Shown: positions 1-9,790, counted from the stretch's first letter. The stretch is 64,000 bases of DNA from Parundibacterium terreum (GCF_014636315.1 NZ_BMED01000001.1:558316-622315); one strand, 5' to 3'. Numbers and translations: made by a program. The notes: generated by a model not told the origin, from the letters alone.

Positions 1-1
1 G

Positions 2-124
2 GGAATGTCATCAGGCATGGCGCTAGGCGATGCTTTTGCCGGCTGCCTGGCCGCAATTGCCTGCGCTGCCATGTTATGGATGCTAGGCATAGGCCGGCCT
101 TCTCCCATCACATCCGGCATATAA
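2..124 (+). CDS. C-terminal end of an integral membrane protein (partial)
   Basis: An open frame runs in from the left edge and ends at a TAA at 122-124, giving about 40 residues. The visible part is rich in Gly, Ala and hydrophobic residues, with one likely membrane helix (AFAGCLAAIACAAMLWMLG) and a short polar tail (GRPSPITSGI). This is the kind of C-terminus found in MFS-type permeases, but the fragment is too short to name a family. The next gene starts 114 bases downstream on the same strand. Confidence 0.5.
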   Translation, partial: GMSSGMALGDAFAGCLAAIACAAMLWMLGIGRPSPITSGI

Positions 125-238
125 GCACATCGACGCCCCATATTAAGCCTCTGCAACAACTGCGTACGCTAAATTCGAAGTTAGACGCTGTCCGTGATAT
201 GCTACGCACCTTAATTAACCCCGTTTGCTGTTTTGTCA

Positions 239-703
239 ATGAATACGAAAGAAACCGGTACCGCTCCTAGCCCTGTGCATCTTGCCCGCGCGCTGCTTAA
301 ACAATTGCAAAGCGATTTTGTCGCCTTTCGCGATACATTGCCGCTGGCGATAGGGATAGACAAGCAAATCCTGGCAAAACTGCCGGAGCTGGATCGTAAG
401 GTCCTGCGCATCGCTTTGGGCTTACATACCAAATCACCGCGCTACATGCATGTGATGGCCAAGGCGACCAACAGGTTCGATCTGGAAGGCAATGCCGGCG
501 AAGCGGTGACAGACGAGCATCGCAATCACGCGGTCTTGATGCTGAAAGAGCGCGCAAAGAAAGAAGCCGAAGTGCGCAAGGCCAGATTCGCGGAACAAAA
601 AGCGAAAGCCAACGCAGAACGCAAAGCCAAGGAAGAAGAAGATGCCGAGCGCAAGCGCGGAGAGAAACTGCAGCAGCTGGCCGCAAAATTCGCCAAGAAA
701 TAA
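239..703 (+). CDS. ProQ/FinO-family RNA chaperone
   Basis: A 154-residue protein. An N-terminal ProQ/FinO-type domain spans about residues 10-110 (pattern PLAIGIDKQIL, then LGLHTKSPRYMHVM, then RFDLEGN). A highly charged, Lys/Glu/Ala-rich helical tail ends in KFAKK. Known members bind structured RNAs and 3' ends and help sRNA-based regulation in the cytoplasm; the basic tail fits RNA binding. An in-frame TTG lies two codons upstream at 233, but the ATG at 239 is the simpler start. Neither has a strong ribosome site. The gene is convergent with pssA, and an inverted repeat separates the two. Confidence 0.85.
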   Translation: MNTKETGTAPSPVHLARALLKQLQSDFVAFRDTLPLAIGIDKQILAKLPELDRKVLRIALGLHTKSPRYMHVMAKATNRFDLEGNAGEAVTDEHRNHAVLMLKERAKKEAEVRKARFAEQKAKANAERKAKEEEDAERKRGEKLQQLAAKFAKK

Positions 704-719
704 AGTAGCAATATAAAAC

Positions 720-749
720 GATGGATGCCCGGCATAGCAGGCATCCATC
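720..749 (-). terminator. Hairpin terminator between proQ-like gene and pssA
   Basis: Perfect 10-base arms GATGGATGCC (720-729) and GGCATCCATC (740-749). Read on the minus strand the hairpin is followed by CGTTTTATATT, so it best serves as the terminator of pssA, which ends at 760. It may also slow transcription from the plus-strand gene. Confidence 0.6.
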
Positions 750-759
750 AGCAATCAAA

Positions 760-1410
760 TTAGAATTTGGGAATCCGGAAGGTCTTGCTGATCATCAGCG
801 ACCCGGACACTACAAAGAGTAAAGCCAGCGGATGCAAGCCTATCCCGGCAATCTGCCAGACCCCTCCTAGCATTACCTCGCCTAACTGATCTTTCCACGC
901 AGCAAAAGCCAATATGCCGGTCAGCACGACACTGGTTGGTATCGGCGTACCCTCAAAATAAGCCACCTTGTCCGCGCCTGCAGACAGGCTCTCTGCCGTC
1001 ACGTTGTATCGCGCCAGGCGGCTCACGCCGCAGCATACAAAATAAATCAGGCATATCCAGTCCCAGCCGCCCTGCATGCCGGCGGCAAAGGCCAGCGATG
1101 CCGGTGCCAGACCAAACGAGATTACATCCGCAAGTGAATCAAGCTCCCGCCCCATGGCTGAATGCTGGCGACGCCAGCGGGCGATCCTACCATCCAGCAC
1201 GTCAAACAAGAATGCCGCTGGCGCCATGATGGCCGCCAGGTAAAAAAGCGATTTTGCATCACCAGCCGGGCGGGACATATATAGCATGGATAAGAATACG
1301 GCAGCCACGCCGCATGCGGCATTTCCCAGCGTAAAAAAATCCGCGAGATGAAATCCGCGGATCATAGAAAAATGCCTGGCTTTAGGGTGGCTTGCGTCAT
1401 TCGCGGACAT
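760..1410 (-). CDS. pssA: CDP-diacylglycerol--serine O-phosphatidyltransferase (CDP-alcohol phosphatidyltransferase family)
   Basis: A 216-residue polytopic membrane enzyme. It has the full CDP-alcohol phosphotransferase signature DG-x2-AR-x8-G-x3-D-x3-D (DGRIAR ... G RELDSLAD) near residues 70-95. Such enzymes move a phosphatidyl group from CDP-diacylglycerol to an alcohol; the serine enzyme makes the precursor of phosphatidylethanolamine. I chose the ATG at 1410 because AGGAG lies 5 bases upstream; an in-frame ATG at 1425 lacks a ribosome site. The assignment to serine rather than another alcohol rests on overall resemblance to bacterial type II PssA and on length. Confidence 0.85.
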   Translation of the reverse strand: MSANDASHPKARHFSMIRGFHLADFFTLGNAACGVAAVFLSMLYMSRPAGDAKSLFYLAAIMAPAAFLFDVLDGRIARWRRQHSAMGRELDSLADVISFGLAPASLAFAAGMQGGWDWICLIYFVCCGVSRLARYNVTAESLSAGADKVAYFEGTPIPTSVVLTGILAFAAWKDQLGEVMLGGVWQIAGIGLHPLALLFVVSGSLMISKTFRIPKF

Positions 1411-1467
1411 ACTCGCTCCTGTCATTGAAATAAACCAGCATCTTACCTTTACAGGCTGATTCTGAGG

Positions 1468-1932
1468 CTATTGAACCGGAGTTCCTGCTGGTACGGGAAT
1501 CACTTCCTTGTACTCCCTCAAGATACCGCCTGCAGCAACGCTACCTGATTTTTCGCCCTCACCAAGTATGCGGCGCTCACATGCGGCTTTGTCGTCGGCG
1601 CTCACTTGTTGCTGGCAACGTTGCAAGGCGTTGCGCTGGTAATCACTGCGATCGACTTCGTAGAGCCGCCCATTTTTTGCATCCTGCAGTGCTGCCCCCG
1701 CCTCTTTCAGGCAGGTTGCCTTGTCCTGGTTGGATTGCCCGCTCAGGCAGATAGCCCGCTCGCGCTGATAGTTCGCTTGTGCATCAGCCAGCTTGCCGGA
1801 TACAGGTGCCGCCGCAGCAGCACCTGCCACCAACAACAATATTGCCAATAAAATCACGCCCCACAGTACCGTTGCATGTACTGAATGTGGGGATGAAAAC
1901 TGTGGTCCGCGCTGCCTGTCTAAGTGTCGCAT
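1468..1932 (-). CDS. Hypothetical secreted or membrane-anchored protein
   Basis: A 154-residue protein not assigned to a named family. An N-terminal hydrophobic helix (about residues 22-42, VLWGVILLAILLLVAG followed by AAAAA) could be a signal peptide or anchor. The following region is helical, rich in Ala, Gln and charged residues, and has four Cys in a C-x8-C ... C-x10-C arrangement that could form disulfides in the periplasm. The start is well supported by AGGAGAG upstream of the ATG. It lies upstream of pssA on the same strand, 57 bases away, so the two may be co-transcribed. Confidence 0.6.
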   Translation of the reverse strand: MRHLDRQRGPQFSSPHSVHATVLWGVILLAILLLVAGAAAAAPVSGKLADAQANYQRERAICLSGQSNQDKATCLKEAGAALQDAKNGRLYEVDRSDYQRNALQRCQQQVSADDKAACERRILGEGEKSGSVAAGGILREYKEVIPVPAGTPVQ

Positions 1933-2097
1933 GATATCTCTCCTTTGCCTTGCTGGTCATAATGGCAAAAGTGTATGCCGCGAATTCGCCGGGCTTTGTT
2001 CGGTAGTCAACTTATGAGCATCGAATGGCTGATCTCCATGACAGTTCTATGACAAATAGTGTTTGCCGACAACAGCAAGAGGAAAACGTGATAGCCT

Positions 2098-4875
2098 ATG
2101 CCCACATTTCCTTATCGCAATTTTCCTCGTATCGCCGAACTGCACTGTATGAGAAAAAATATAACTCTCCCATCAATGGGACAGCTAAAGAATTTTGCTT
2201 TTCTCAAGGAAAACCTGGGCTTCATCCTCGTCTGGCCCTTGCTCTGCGCAGCGCTCGCAGCCTTGCTATGGGGGCAGACTTTATCCACGATCAAAGAAGA
2301 CAAGCGGCTGCTAAAAGACAGTGCGCTGAAAGATGCCGCCACGCTATCGCGCGCTTATGCGCAATACCTGACCCGCACTACCGAGCAAATTGACCAGATC
2401 AGCATGCACGTCAAATATGACTGGGAAAATTCACACGGCCACCTGAGACTGGAAGACCTGCGCCAACGCGGCCTGTTCACCGCATCCCAGTTCGCAGTGG
2501 TTTCCATCTTGGGCCGCGATGGCAAGCCCATCACGTCTACCTCGACCAATGGGCGCTGGCAAGACAAAGCGCTTGCTGAACAATTCAACTTCCATAGAAA
2601 CAATAACTCCAGCGCCCTGAGGGTCGCCATGCCAGAAACCGGCGCCGCTGAAGAGAAAAGACTGGTACATTTCACACGCCGGTTGGAAAGAGAAGAGGAT
2701 GCCTTTGACGGCATCGTCGTCCTCTCTGTCGAAGCAGCATATTTATCCACCTTTTACGATGAGCAGAGCCTGGGCAAAAATGGTTTGTTGGCTGTCCTCG
2801 GCGAAAAAAACAAGATCGGTACCTCGCGCATAGGAGATCAAATCAACGATCCTGGCGGCCAGGCATTTATCAGCGAGCTGGTCCTGGATGCAGACAATGG
2901 CTCCCTTCGCGTTGAAGGGAGCAATCATTTTAGCGATAGGCAGTCGCGCTATGTCGGCTGGCAAAACCTGCGTGCCTATCCTCTGATTGCCATCGTCGGC
3001 TTGTCCGAGGAAGAACTATTGAGCACGCATCGCAATGACTGGAGCAGCACCAGGCGCTACACGATTGCAGGCAGTGTCTTTCTGCTTCTCTTCGCGCTGG
3101 TCGCCAGCATCATGTCGGCCCGCCTTTCGTGGCGCAAGCACCAGGCCCGGGAAGTCAGGGACACCTACAGGCTGGCAACCGAAGGCACGGACGACGGCTT
3201 CTATATGATGAACGCGTTGCGCGATTTGCAGGGGCAAATTATCGATTTCCAGTTCATCGATTGCAATGCGCGAGGGGCCGAGTTCTTTGGTCTCAATCGC
3301 GAGGAGCTAATAGACGTCAAGCTATCGTCGCTGCAAGGTGAGGCCTACTTCAAGGTGCTGCTTGCCATCTATTCAAAGGCCATGGAAACCGGCTTCTATG
3401 AAGACGAATACCAGCTCTCAAAAGAAAGCGGTCTGAACATGGCATGGGCGCGCAGGCGCCTGGTGCGCTCGGGATCCGGCCTAGCCGTCACCATACAAGA
3501 CATCAGCGTAAAGAAAGAGAATGAGCGCGAGCTGGAGCTATTGGCCAATCATGACGGACTGACCGGCCTGCATAACCGCCACTGGCTGCTGAATTTTTTG
3601 CCCGATGCCATTAGCAAAGCGAGCGCCGGACAGCATAAACTCGCCCTGCTGTTCATTGACCTGGATGGCTTTAAAAATGTGAACGATACACAAGGCCATG
3701 CAGCCGGCGACAATATGCTGAAATCGGTCGCATCTCGCCTGCAGTCGGTGCTACGGCCTACCGACAATGTGATCCGTTTGGGCGGTGACGAGTTTGTCGT
3801 CATCCTGCAACCGGTAGAACGGGACAGCAAGCCCGCCCGGGTTGCAGAAAGAATTGCAGAGGCCTTCCAGCAACCATTCTGGTGGGCGGGAGAAAAACAC
3901 CAGATTGGCGCATCAATCGGCATCAGCATGTTTCCGCGCGATGGCGAAGACAGTGAGACGCTGCTGAAGAATGCCGATATCGCGATGTATTCCGTCAAGG
4001 CCGCCGGCAAAGGCGACTACGACTTCTTCCGACCAGAACTGTATGCAAGGCTGCGGGCACGCTTTGAACTGGAACAGGCACTGATGCAGGCACTGGAGCA
4101 AAACCAGTTTGTACTGCACTACCAGCCGCGCGTCGATACGCTGAGCGGTGAAATGGCCAGCATGGAAGCACTGGTGCGCTGGATACATCCCGAACGCGGC
4201 CTGGTATCACCCGCTGAATTTATTCCCATAGCGGAAAACACAGGCTTGATCCTGCGCCTGGGCGATATGGTGATGGAAAAGGCCTGCGCGCAGATTGCGG
4301 CGTGGAAGGCAATGCAATTGCCTGAGCTGCCGGTCTCCATTAATGTATCGGCCAAGCAATTTCATGCCGGCAAGCTGCATCAAAAGCTCAGCGATTGCCT
4401 CCGCAAATACAATGTACGCGCAGACTTGCTGGAAGTCGAAATCACGGAGTCCTCCATGATGGGAGAAGACAATGCCATCATGGAAGAACTGGCAGCCATA
4501 CGGGCGCTGGGCATCAAGTTGCTGGTAGATGACTTCGGCACCGGTTATTCCTCCTTATCGCAACTGCAGCGGCTGGATATGGATATCCTGAAAATAGACC
4601 GGGTATTTACCAATGAACTGGATAAATCTGCAGAGGGAAAAATTTTCTTCAAGGCCATCGTTTCAATGGCCCATGCACTGGATATGACAGTCGTTGCCGA
4701 GGGGGTAGAGAGCAATGCGCAACTAGCCCTGCTGAGGGAACTCAACTGCGATGAAATACAGGGATATTTTATCTCTCGCCCTGTTCCCGCAGAGCAAATA
4801 CCTGCGCTGATGCAAAAATTATTGCTACTACCTGATGATTTAAGCAGTGATGCCACTTTATTAACTGCAGCCTAA
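2098..4875 (+). CDS. Membrane sensor diguanylate cyclase/phosphodiesterase (Cache-like, PAS, GGDEF, EAL)
   Basis: About 925 residues. A membrane helix near 40-58 and a second near 321-343 enclose a periplasmic sensor region that resembles a double-Cache domain. Next come a PAS-like region (about 360-475), a GGDEF domain with an intact GGDEF at 562-566 and an RPTD inhibitory I-site just before it, and an EAL domain (EAL at 690-692, then LEVEITES, DDFGTGYSSL, KIDRVF, AEGVES). All key residues for making and breaking cyclic di-GMP seem present, so the net activity cannot be read from sequence. The start is uncertain: 2098 has only a distant AAGAGG, and an in-frame ATG at 2176 would still keep the first helix. 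Confidence 0.9.
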   Translation: MPTFPYRNFPRIAELHCMRKNITLPSMGQLKNFAFLKENLGFILVWPLLCAALAALLWGQTLSTIKEDKRLLKDSALKDAATLSRAYAQYLTRTTEQIDQISMHVKYDWENSHGHLRLEDLRQRGLFTASQFAVVSILGRDGKPITSTSTNGRWQDKALAEQFNFHRNNNSSALRVAMPETGAAEEKRLVHFTRRLEREEDAFDGIVVLSVEAAYLSTFYDEQSLGKNGLLAVLGEKNKIGTSRIGDQINDPGGQAFISELVLDADNGSLRVEGSNHFSDRQSRYVGWQNLRAYPLIAIVGLSEEELLSTHRNDWSSTRRYTIAGSVFLLLFALVASIMSARLSWRKHQAREVRDTYRLATEGTDDGFYMMNALRDLQGQIIDFQFIDCNARGAEFFGLNREELIDVKLSSLQGEAYFKVLLAIYSKAMETGFYEDEYQLSKESGLNMAWARRRLVRSGSGLAVTIQDISVKKENERELELLANHDGLTGLHNRHWLLNFLPDAISKASAGQHKLALLFIDLDGFKNVNDTQGHAAGDNMLKSVASRLQSVLRPTDNVIRLGGDEFVVILQPVERDSKPARVAERIAEAFQQPFWWAGEKHQIGASIGISMFPRDGEDSETLLKNADIAMYSVKAAGKGDYDFFRPELYARLRARFELEQALMQALEQNQFVLHYQPRVDTLSGEMASMEALVRWIHPERGLVSPAEFIPIAENTGLILRLGDMVMEKACAQIAAWKAMQLPELPVSINVSAKQFHAGKLHQKLSDCLRKYNVRADLLEVEITESSMMGEDNAIMEELAAIRALGIKLLVDDFGTGYSSLSQLQRLDMDILKIDRVFTNELDKSAEGKIFFKAIVSMAHALDMTVVAEGVESNAQLALLRELNCDEIQGYFISRPVPAEQIPALMQKLLLLPDDLSSDATLLTAA

Positions 4876-5111
4876 AATCGGTCTATCAGCAAAGAAATAG
4901 CCGGCAACCGCAAGTACAGTTCCATGTGGCAATAAAATCCCCGATAGGGAAACAGGCTGCCTATCTGCGGGCAAGAATTGATGAATTATATGCATTCGCT
5001 TTTGAATGCAATGCCCGATATGATGCACACAACTCCGAAATGGAGCCGCAGTGAAAGAATCACCTCAAGAAAAAATCCCCTTTTTTCAAAGTCATTCTGT
5101 CAGGAGTCACC

Positions 5112-5339
5112 ATGTTCGGCATACAGCGAAAGCCCATGCAGGCAGTCACAGGGACGGAATCTCCCGGCTCTGTACAGCGCCATGACCTGGCCACCGAAAA
5201 AACCGTAGAAAAAGGCATATCTCTGCAATATTCCGTCGGCACCGTTTGCGCACTGGAATTCCTGCAGGCTGAAGGCGTCAGTCATACCGTAGCGCAACGG
5301 GTTTTATCCGAACCTGCCCGACGCCGCAACCGACACTAA
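5112..5339 (+). CDS. Small hypothetical protein
   Basis: A 75-residue protein with no family I recognise. An AGGAG ribosome site lies 6 bases before the ATG, which is the main support. It has no membrane segment or signal peptide; the C-terminus is basic (PARRRNRH). The middle (YSVGTVCALEFLQAEGVSHTV) could form a short alpha/beta fold. It stands alone between the GGDEF-EAL gene and the convergent fetB. The 236 bases upstream show no other gene. Confidence 0.55.
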   Translation: MFGIQRKPMQAVTGTESPGSVQRHDLATEKTVEKGISLQYSVGTVCALEFLQAEGVSHTVAQRVLSEPARRRNRH

Positions 5340-5372
5340 GCCCACTACCCTCTTCCACACAAGCCCAGAGGC

Positions 5373-6164
5373 TTACTGCATGCGGTCCAGCCGCAGACGG
5401 TGTCGTTCGTCCGTCACAGCCCGGGCGGCAAGATATACGGCGCCTACCGCCGCCAATCCACCGGCACCGGTAAGCAGGAACATCAGCAATATCTGGTATT
5501 TCACTGCCTCAACAGGGTCCATGCCGGCCAATATCTGCCCTGTCATAATGCCCGGCAAGGTAATGATGCCTGCCGCGGACATCTGGTTGATGATAGGAAT
5601 CAAACCTTTGCGAATCGCATCGCGCATCAGCGGCGCCAGCGCCTGGCTGCGGGTTGCCCCCAGCGCCAGCCGCCCTTCTATCTCGGACCGCCCCTTTACT
5701 ATGCCGCTAAAGAATACGTCCAGGCCCAGGCTGGCGGAGTTCAGTACGCTGCCCAGCACAATACCCATCAAGGGGATCGCATAACGCGGATCGTACCAGG
5801 GCTCAGGCCGGATCGCGGTCAGCAGCGCCAGCAACACCGTTGCCATCCCCGATACTCCAACAACGATCGCCCCTATCCTGAAATTAGCCCAGCCATACAG
5901 CCGCTGGGAAGGCCTGCCCGCAACTTCGCGGGCCGCTGCCAAAATCATCAGCATCACAATCGCCAATGTCATCGCAGGCGAACTCAGGCTAAATACAATC
6001 CTCAATACAAAGCCCACCAGCAGCAGTTGCACGACCATTCGCACCGCCGCCAGCAACACCTGCTTATGCAGGCGCAAGCCCAAGGCTATGGAAATCGCCA
6101 CGTCCAGCAATACCAGCAAAGACGCCAGGCAAATATCAAGCGTATCGAGATGGATAGGTTTCAT
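5373..6164 (-). CDS. fetB: FetB/UPF0014-family ABC transporter permease (iron export)
   Basis: A 263-residue membrane protein with about seven hydrophobic segments and the UPF0014/FetB hallmark stretch GSVLNSASLGLD near residues 135-147, followed by LALGATRSQAL and MSAAGIITLPGIMTGQILAG. In E. coli the FetAB pair exports iron and helps survival under oxidative stress. Here the ATG overlaps the stop of the ATP-binding partner by four bases (ATGA), showing translational coupling. It is the last gene of a two-gene operon. Confidence 0.88.
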   Translation of the reverse strand: MKPIHLDTLDICLASLLVLLDVAISIALGLRLHKQVLLAAVRMVVQLLLVGFVLRIVFSLSSPAMTLAIVMLMILAAAREVAGRPSQRLYGWANFRIGAIVVGVSGMATVLLALLTAIRPEPWYDPRYAIPLMGIVLGSVLNSASLGLDVFFSGIVKGRSEIEGRLALGATRSQALAPLMRDAIRKGLIPIINQMSAAGIITLPGIMTGQILAGMDPVEAVKYQILLMFLLTGAGGLAAVGAVYLAARAVTDERHRLRLDRMQ

Positions 6165-6802
6165 AGCGCGTGCAACTGTCTTTCGCGAATTTCAAAGCGC
6201 CGCCCGCTGACACGACCAGCCTGCTCGTCAGAATGCGTAACCCAGATGACGGCGAGCCCTTGCTCCATGCGCTGATGCAGCAGCTTTTCCACCGCCAGGA
6301 TGGACGCCTGATCCAAGGCTGCAGTCGGCTCATCCAGCAACAACACGCGAGGTTCGCATGCCAGCGAGCGTATCAGCGCCAGCCGCTGCCTTTGTCCGGT
6401 TGACAGGCGCGTCACATCCGATTCCAGCAAAGCCGGCTCCAGGCCGAGTTGCTCCATCATACCTAGCACCGCAGGCAAGTCTTCAGCGGAAAAATGCGCT
6501 GCTGCACTCGGCTCCCACCAGGCAGGCTCCGCCGCCTGATACACCACCTTGCGCCGCCATTCCGGCGCCGGCATCGCGTCACGGGCGGTATCCTCCAGAT
6601 ACACTTGGCCGGCATGCGGATCCAGGTCAGCGATCATGCGTAGCAATACACTCTTGCCGGAGCCCGATGCACCCATAATGGATGTGCATTCACCGGCAGC
6701 GAGTTCCAGCGAAAACGGGCCGCGGTGGCTGGACTGCAGCGCCAATAGGCGCAGCAATGGCTGGCTCTGCACAGCGTGCGAAGTATCTTTGTCAGGCGGC
6801 AT
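6161..6802 (-). CDS. fetA: FetA-type ABC transporter ATP-binding protein
   Basis: A 213-residue ATPase: Walker A GASGSGKS, a signature-like LSTGQRQRLALIRSL, Walker B VLLLDEPTAALD, and the switch His in WVTHSDEQ. It is short, as expected for a stand-alone nucleotide-binding subunit. It overlaps fetB by four bases and so almost certainly powers that permease. The start has only a weak AGGGA about 9 bases upstream. An orphan terminator-like hairpin lies about 90 bases upstream on the same strand. Confidence 0.88.
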   Translation of the reverse strand: MPPDKDTSHAVQSQPLLRLLALQSSHRGPFSLELAAGECTSIMGASGSGKSVLLRMIADLDPHAGQVYLEDTARDAMPAPEWRRKVVYQAAEPAWWEPSAAAHFSAEDLPAVLGMMEQLGLEPALLESDVTRLSTGQRQRLALIRSLACEPRVLLLDEPTAALDQASILAVEKLLHQRMEQGLAVIWVTHSDEQAGRVSGRRFEIRERQLHAL

Positions 6803-6893
6803 GGATGCTGGTCCCTATAAACTTGATGTCCATACATGATTGTAAAGGGAAACCAAGGATGCCATGCCCAAGTCACCCTCCATTACCGCATGG

Positions 6894-6930
6894 GCAAAAA
6901 AAAAGCCCGCAGGTGTTCAGGCTGCGGGCT
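6894..6930 (-). terminator. Rho-independent terminator on the minus strand with no gene before it
   Basis: Perfect 9-base arms AGCCCGCAG (6904-6912) and CTGCGGGCT (6922-6930). On the minus strand this is followed by an unbroken run of about ten U residues, a textbook terminator. The only minus-strand DNA that could feed it is the roughly 150 bases upstream of the divergent uppP gene, where no ORF has a ribosome site. It may end a small RNA, or form a leader/attenuator for fetAB. Confidence 0.7.
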
Positions 6931-7165
6931 AAATCCAATTCCTTAGGGAGTAATTGGGAGAGTGTCGCCATTATGCGCATCAACTATGACGCGCTTATGA
7001 CACAGTTTTAAATTTTTTAATTTACATTCTTCTCGCGATAAACCAGGCTGATCTCGCCAAATAAGAATTAAAAATAATCATAACGATTTGATACACCTAT
7101 CCGGCATTTGCAATGTTATATTTCTGCCGGATCAAATTTTTACTTATTCAACAACGGGAGATCAC

Positions 7166-8038
7166 GTGTCCATTTCTTGCCCCGGCGGCCTGGATATAGG
7201 CTTTGCTTCACTGGATTATCTACAAATTGCCATTCTCGGCGTCGTGCAAGGGATCACCGAGTTGCTGCCCATTTCTTCCACCGCGCATATGCGTATCATC
7301 CCTGCCATATTAGGCTGGAACGATCCGGGCTCCGCGTTTTCGGCAGCAATGCAACTGGCAGCGCTGGCCGCCGTCGTCAGCTATTTCTGGCGCGATGTAC
7401 GTGGCGTGATCGTCGGCAGCAGCACAGCCATTCGCACCCGTGATTTTGACCACCACTCTTTCCGGCTGGCAGTCGCGATCATACTGGCGACCATCCCTAT
7501 CGGCATCGCCGGGCTGGCCTTGTCATCTGTACTGAATGCCTGCAATTCGCCTTTGCGCAGCCTGACCGTCATCGGCATCTCGTCGCTGGCAATGGCAGTA
7601 TTGCTGGCAATCGCGGAATTCAGTTGCCGCCACCTGCGCAGCATGCAGGAGATGCGTTTGCGCGATGCGCTGATCGTCGGCATTGCCCAGGTCGGAGCAC
7701 TGATACCTGGCGTATCCCGCTCCGGCTCGACCTTGACGGCCGCCCTGTTCCTGAACATGAAGCGAGATGAAGCCGCGCGTTTTTCTTTCTTGCTGGGTTT
7801 GCCGGCCATTGCGCTGGCGGGCCTGAAAGAACTGTGGGTTCTGTATCACGCGCATATTCCACTGGAGGCCTGGAAACTGCTGGGTTTTGGACTGGTTATC
7901 GCAAGTATCTCGGCATTCTGCGCGATCTGGGGTCTGATGCGCTTCCTGGAAAAATTCTCGACCTGGCCTTTCGTGATCTACCGCGCAGCAATGGGCATAT
8001 TCCTGATCGGCGCCGTGTATATGGGCTTTCTACACTAA
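7166..8038 (+). CDS. uppP: Undecaprenyl-diphosphate phosphatase
   Basis: A 290-residue polytopic membrane enzyme of the BacA/UppP family. It recycles the lipid carrier for peptidoglycan and O-antigen by removing a phosphate from undecaprenyl diphosphate. Both family motifs are present: GITELLPISSTAHM near residues 30-45 and PGVSRSGST near 180. I chose the GTG at 7166 because GGGAG sits 5 bases before it; an upstream in-frame ATG at 7088 has no ribosome site and would add 26 atypical residues. Confidence 0.92.
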   Translation: MSISCPGGLDIGFASLDYLQIAILGVVQGITELLPISSTAHMRIIPAILGWNDPGSAFSAAMQLAALAAVVSYFWRDVRGVIVGSSTAIRTRDFDHHSFRLAVAIILATIPIGIAGLALSSVLNACNSPLRSLTVIGISSLAMAVLLAIAEFSCRHLRSMQEMRLRDALIVGIAQVGALIPGVSRSGSTLTAALFLNMKRDEAARFSFLLGLPAIALAGLKELWVLYHAHIPLEAWKLLGFGLVIASISAFCAIWGLMRFLEKFSTWPFVIYRAAMGIFLIGAVYMGFLH

Positions 8039-8090
8039 GAGACACTGGCTGACAGGGGTGGCGGGGGTGGCAGCAGAGCGCCACCCCGCC

Positions 8091-9782
8091 TTAGTTGTTG
8101 ATCAGCCTCAGTACCCGCAATTGCCGACGCAAAGCTTCGCTCGGCGTTTTCAATGTGGATGCACAACGGTCCAGGTCTCCGGCATGATCCTGCAGCGCCT
8201 GCCTTATTTCATCTTGTGGAATAGCCTCGGCCCACCGTATCTGTGGATGGTTTTCCAACAGCTTATACATGGTCGGGCGCGAAATCCCCAGTTGCTGGGC
8301 GGCGTTGCTGATGCGCCAGGCATTGCTCTCCATCGCGGAAAGAATATCTTCGTGCGTCAATTCAGACAGCCTGGGTTTGCGTACCGCCTCTTCAGCGGGA
8401 ATCAGTGAAGCAAGGTCGGCCACCGGCTCATTGCTGGCAGGGCTAATCGCCTTTGCCGTAGCAGCATGCACAGGCTCGGCACTACCTTCCCGGCTCATGC
8501 TTCGCTGCGCGCTACTAGCAGTGCGATGGGCTGAACTGACCTTATGGCTACGCACAAAATCCGCCAGCACCGGCACGTCGCCGGCACTCGCCACCATCAC
8601 CGCGCGGCGCAGTACCTGCGCCAATTGGCGTATATTACCGGGCCAGTCGTCGTTGCACATCTCACTGATGAAAGGCATGGGCAATTCCACCTGAACGCCC
8701 GTCTGCGCGGTCCATTGTCTTAGGAAGTGTGCAATCAGCAGGCCGATATCCTCACGTCTCTCACGCAGGGCGGGCACATGGATGACGAAGGCTTCCAATC
8801 GGCGCAGCAAGGCCTGGTTAAAAGCACGCGCGTCGAGATCCTGATCAGTCGCAGCAATCAGCCGGGCGCTGGAGCGCTGGTCTGCACGCGCGCCCAATGG
8901 CCGGTAGTCACCAGTCTCCAGCACGCGCAGCAGCATGGGCTGCACGGTCACCGGGGTGTCGCCAATCTCATCCAGGAATAGCGTGCCGCCGTCCGCCTCC
9001 GCAAACAAGCCGGCACGCGAATTCTGTGCCCCGGTATAAGCTCCTTTGACTGCGCCAAACAGATCGGCTGCCGCCAGCGATTCATTCAGCGCCGCCATAT
9101 TCACCGCAACCATGGGGCCGTCCTTGCATTTGCTGGAGGCATGCACGGCACGCGCAGCCACTTCCTTGCCGGTACCGGTCTCGCCCAGCAACAGCACCGT
9201 CAAATCAGTCTGGGCCACCTGCCGTATCTGATCGCGCATGGTGATCGCCGCGCTGCTGACGCCCAGCAAACCGTCCATGCCGTTGGCTTTGGGTGCATTG
9301 CGCATCCAGTGTATGCACACCAGCACGACCCCGCCCAGCGCCAGGACAACGCCTTTGTCCACTTCTTCGCGCGACAAGCTCAATGAGGAAACCAGAGGGC
9401 TGCCATTAACCTCCACCTCCATCAGGCTCTCTGCAGCAATGATTTCTACCGTATCCAGCGCATTGCGCCTGATTGTGAGCGGCGCGCGTGCAATGCAGCG
9501 ATGCCCTAGAGCCACGCCCCCTTTGCCCGGCTGATGAAAAAAGGGAAAGGAGCGGCTCAATTCAACAACACCCTCGCCTGCCGGCCCCATGAATTGCTCA
9601 CCGACCCTGTCCATCTCTGGATGCCACAGGATAGTCAGGCCCAGCATGGGGCCGCTATTGCGCTGCAATGCAGGCAAACGCGAGGTCAAGGTGTATTCGG
9701 TATTGTCGCTCACAAACTGCTCACTGAGATGGAATCGAAGGCATAGCAGATTATCGTCTACTGATGCTTGCACTTCAAGCAA
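8091..9782 (-). CDS. Sigma-54-dependent transcriptional activator with N-terminal FHA domain
   Basis: A 563-residue enhancer-binding protein. Residues about 45-150 form an FHA-like domain ([11 protein letters not shown], then VEVNGSPL), which reads phosphothreonine instead of a receiver domain. An AAA+ domain follows, with Walker A GETGTGKE, sigma-54 contact loop GAYTGA, Walker [10 protein letters not shown] and an arginine-finger region. The C-terminus carries a Fis-type helix-turn-helix ([16 protein letters not shown]). The TTG start at 9782 is supported by AAGGGGAA just upstream. It is transcribed away from two DUF1842-type genes across a repeat-rich region with a -24/-12 promoter, so it probably controls them. 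Similar FHA activators act in type VI secretion and under Ser/Thr kinase signalling, but neither is visible here. Confidence 0.9.
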   Translation of the reverse strand: MLEVQASVDDNLLCLRFHLSEQFVSDNTEYTLTSRLPALQRNSGPMLGLTILWHPEMDRVGEQFMGPAGEGVVELSRSFPFFHQPGKGGVALGHRCIARAPLTIRRNALDTVEIIAAESLMEVEVNGSPLVSSLSLSREEVDKGVVLALGGVVLVCIHWMRNAPKANGMDGLLGVSSAAITMRDQIRQVAQTDLTVLLLGETGTGKEVAARAVHASSKCKDGPMVAVNMAALNESLAAADLFGAVKGAYTGAQNSRAGLFAEADGGTLFLDEIGDTPVTVQPMLLRVLETGDYRPLGARADQRSSARLIAATDQDLDARAFNQALLRRLEAFVIHVPALRERREDIGLLIAHFLRQWTAQTGVQVELPMPFISEMCNDDWPGNIRQLAQVLRRAVMVASAGDVPVLADFVRSHKVSSAHRTASSAQRSMSREGSAEPVHAATAKAISPASNEPVADLASLIPAEEAVRKPRLSELTHEDILSAMESNAWRISNAAQQLGISRPTMYKLLENHPQIRWAEAIPQDEIRQALQDHAGDLDRCASTLKTPSEALRRQLRVLRLINN

Positions 9783-9790
9783 TGTTCCCC

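Noticed and set aside
6873-6971. Possible leader peptide running into the orphan terminator upstream of fetA
   Set aside because: No ribosome site lies before the ATG at 6971 and the peptide has no regulatory codon run.
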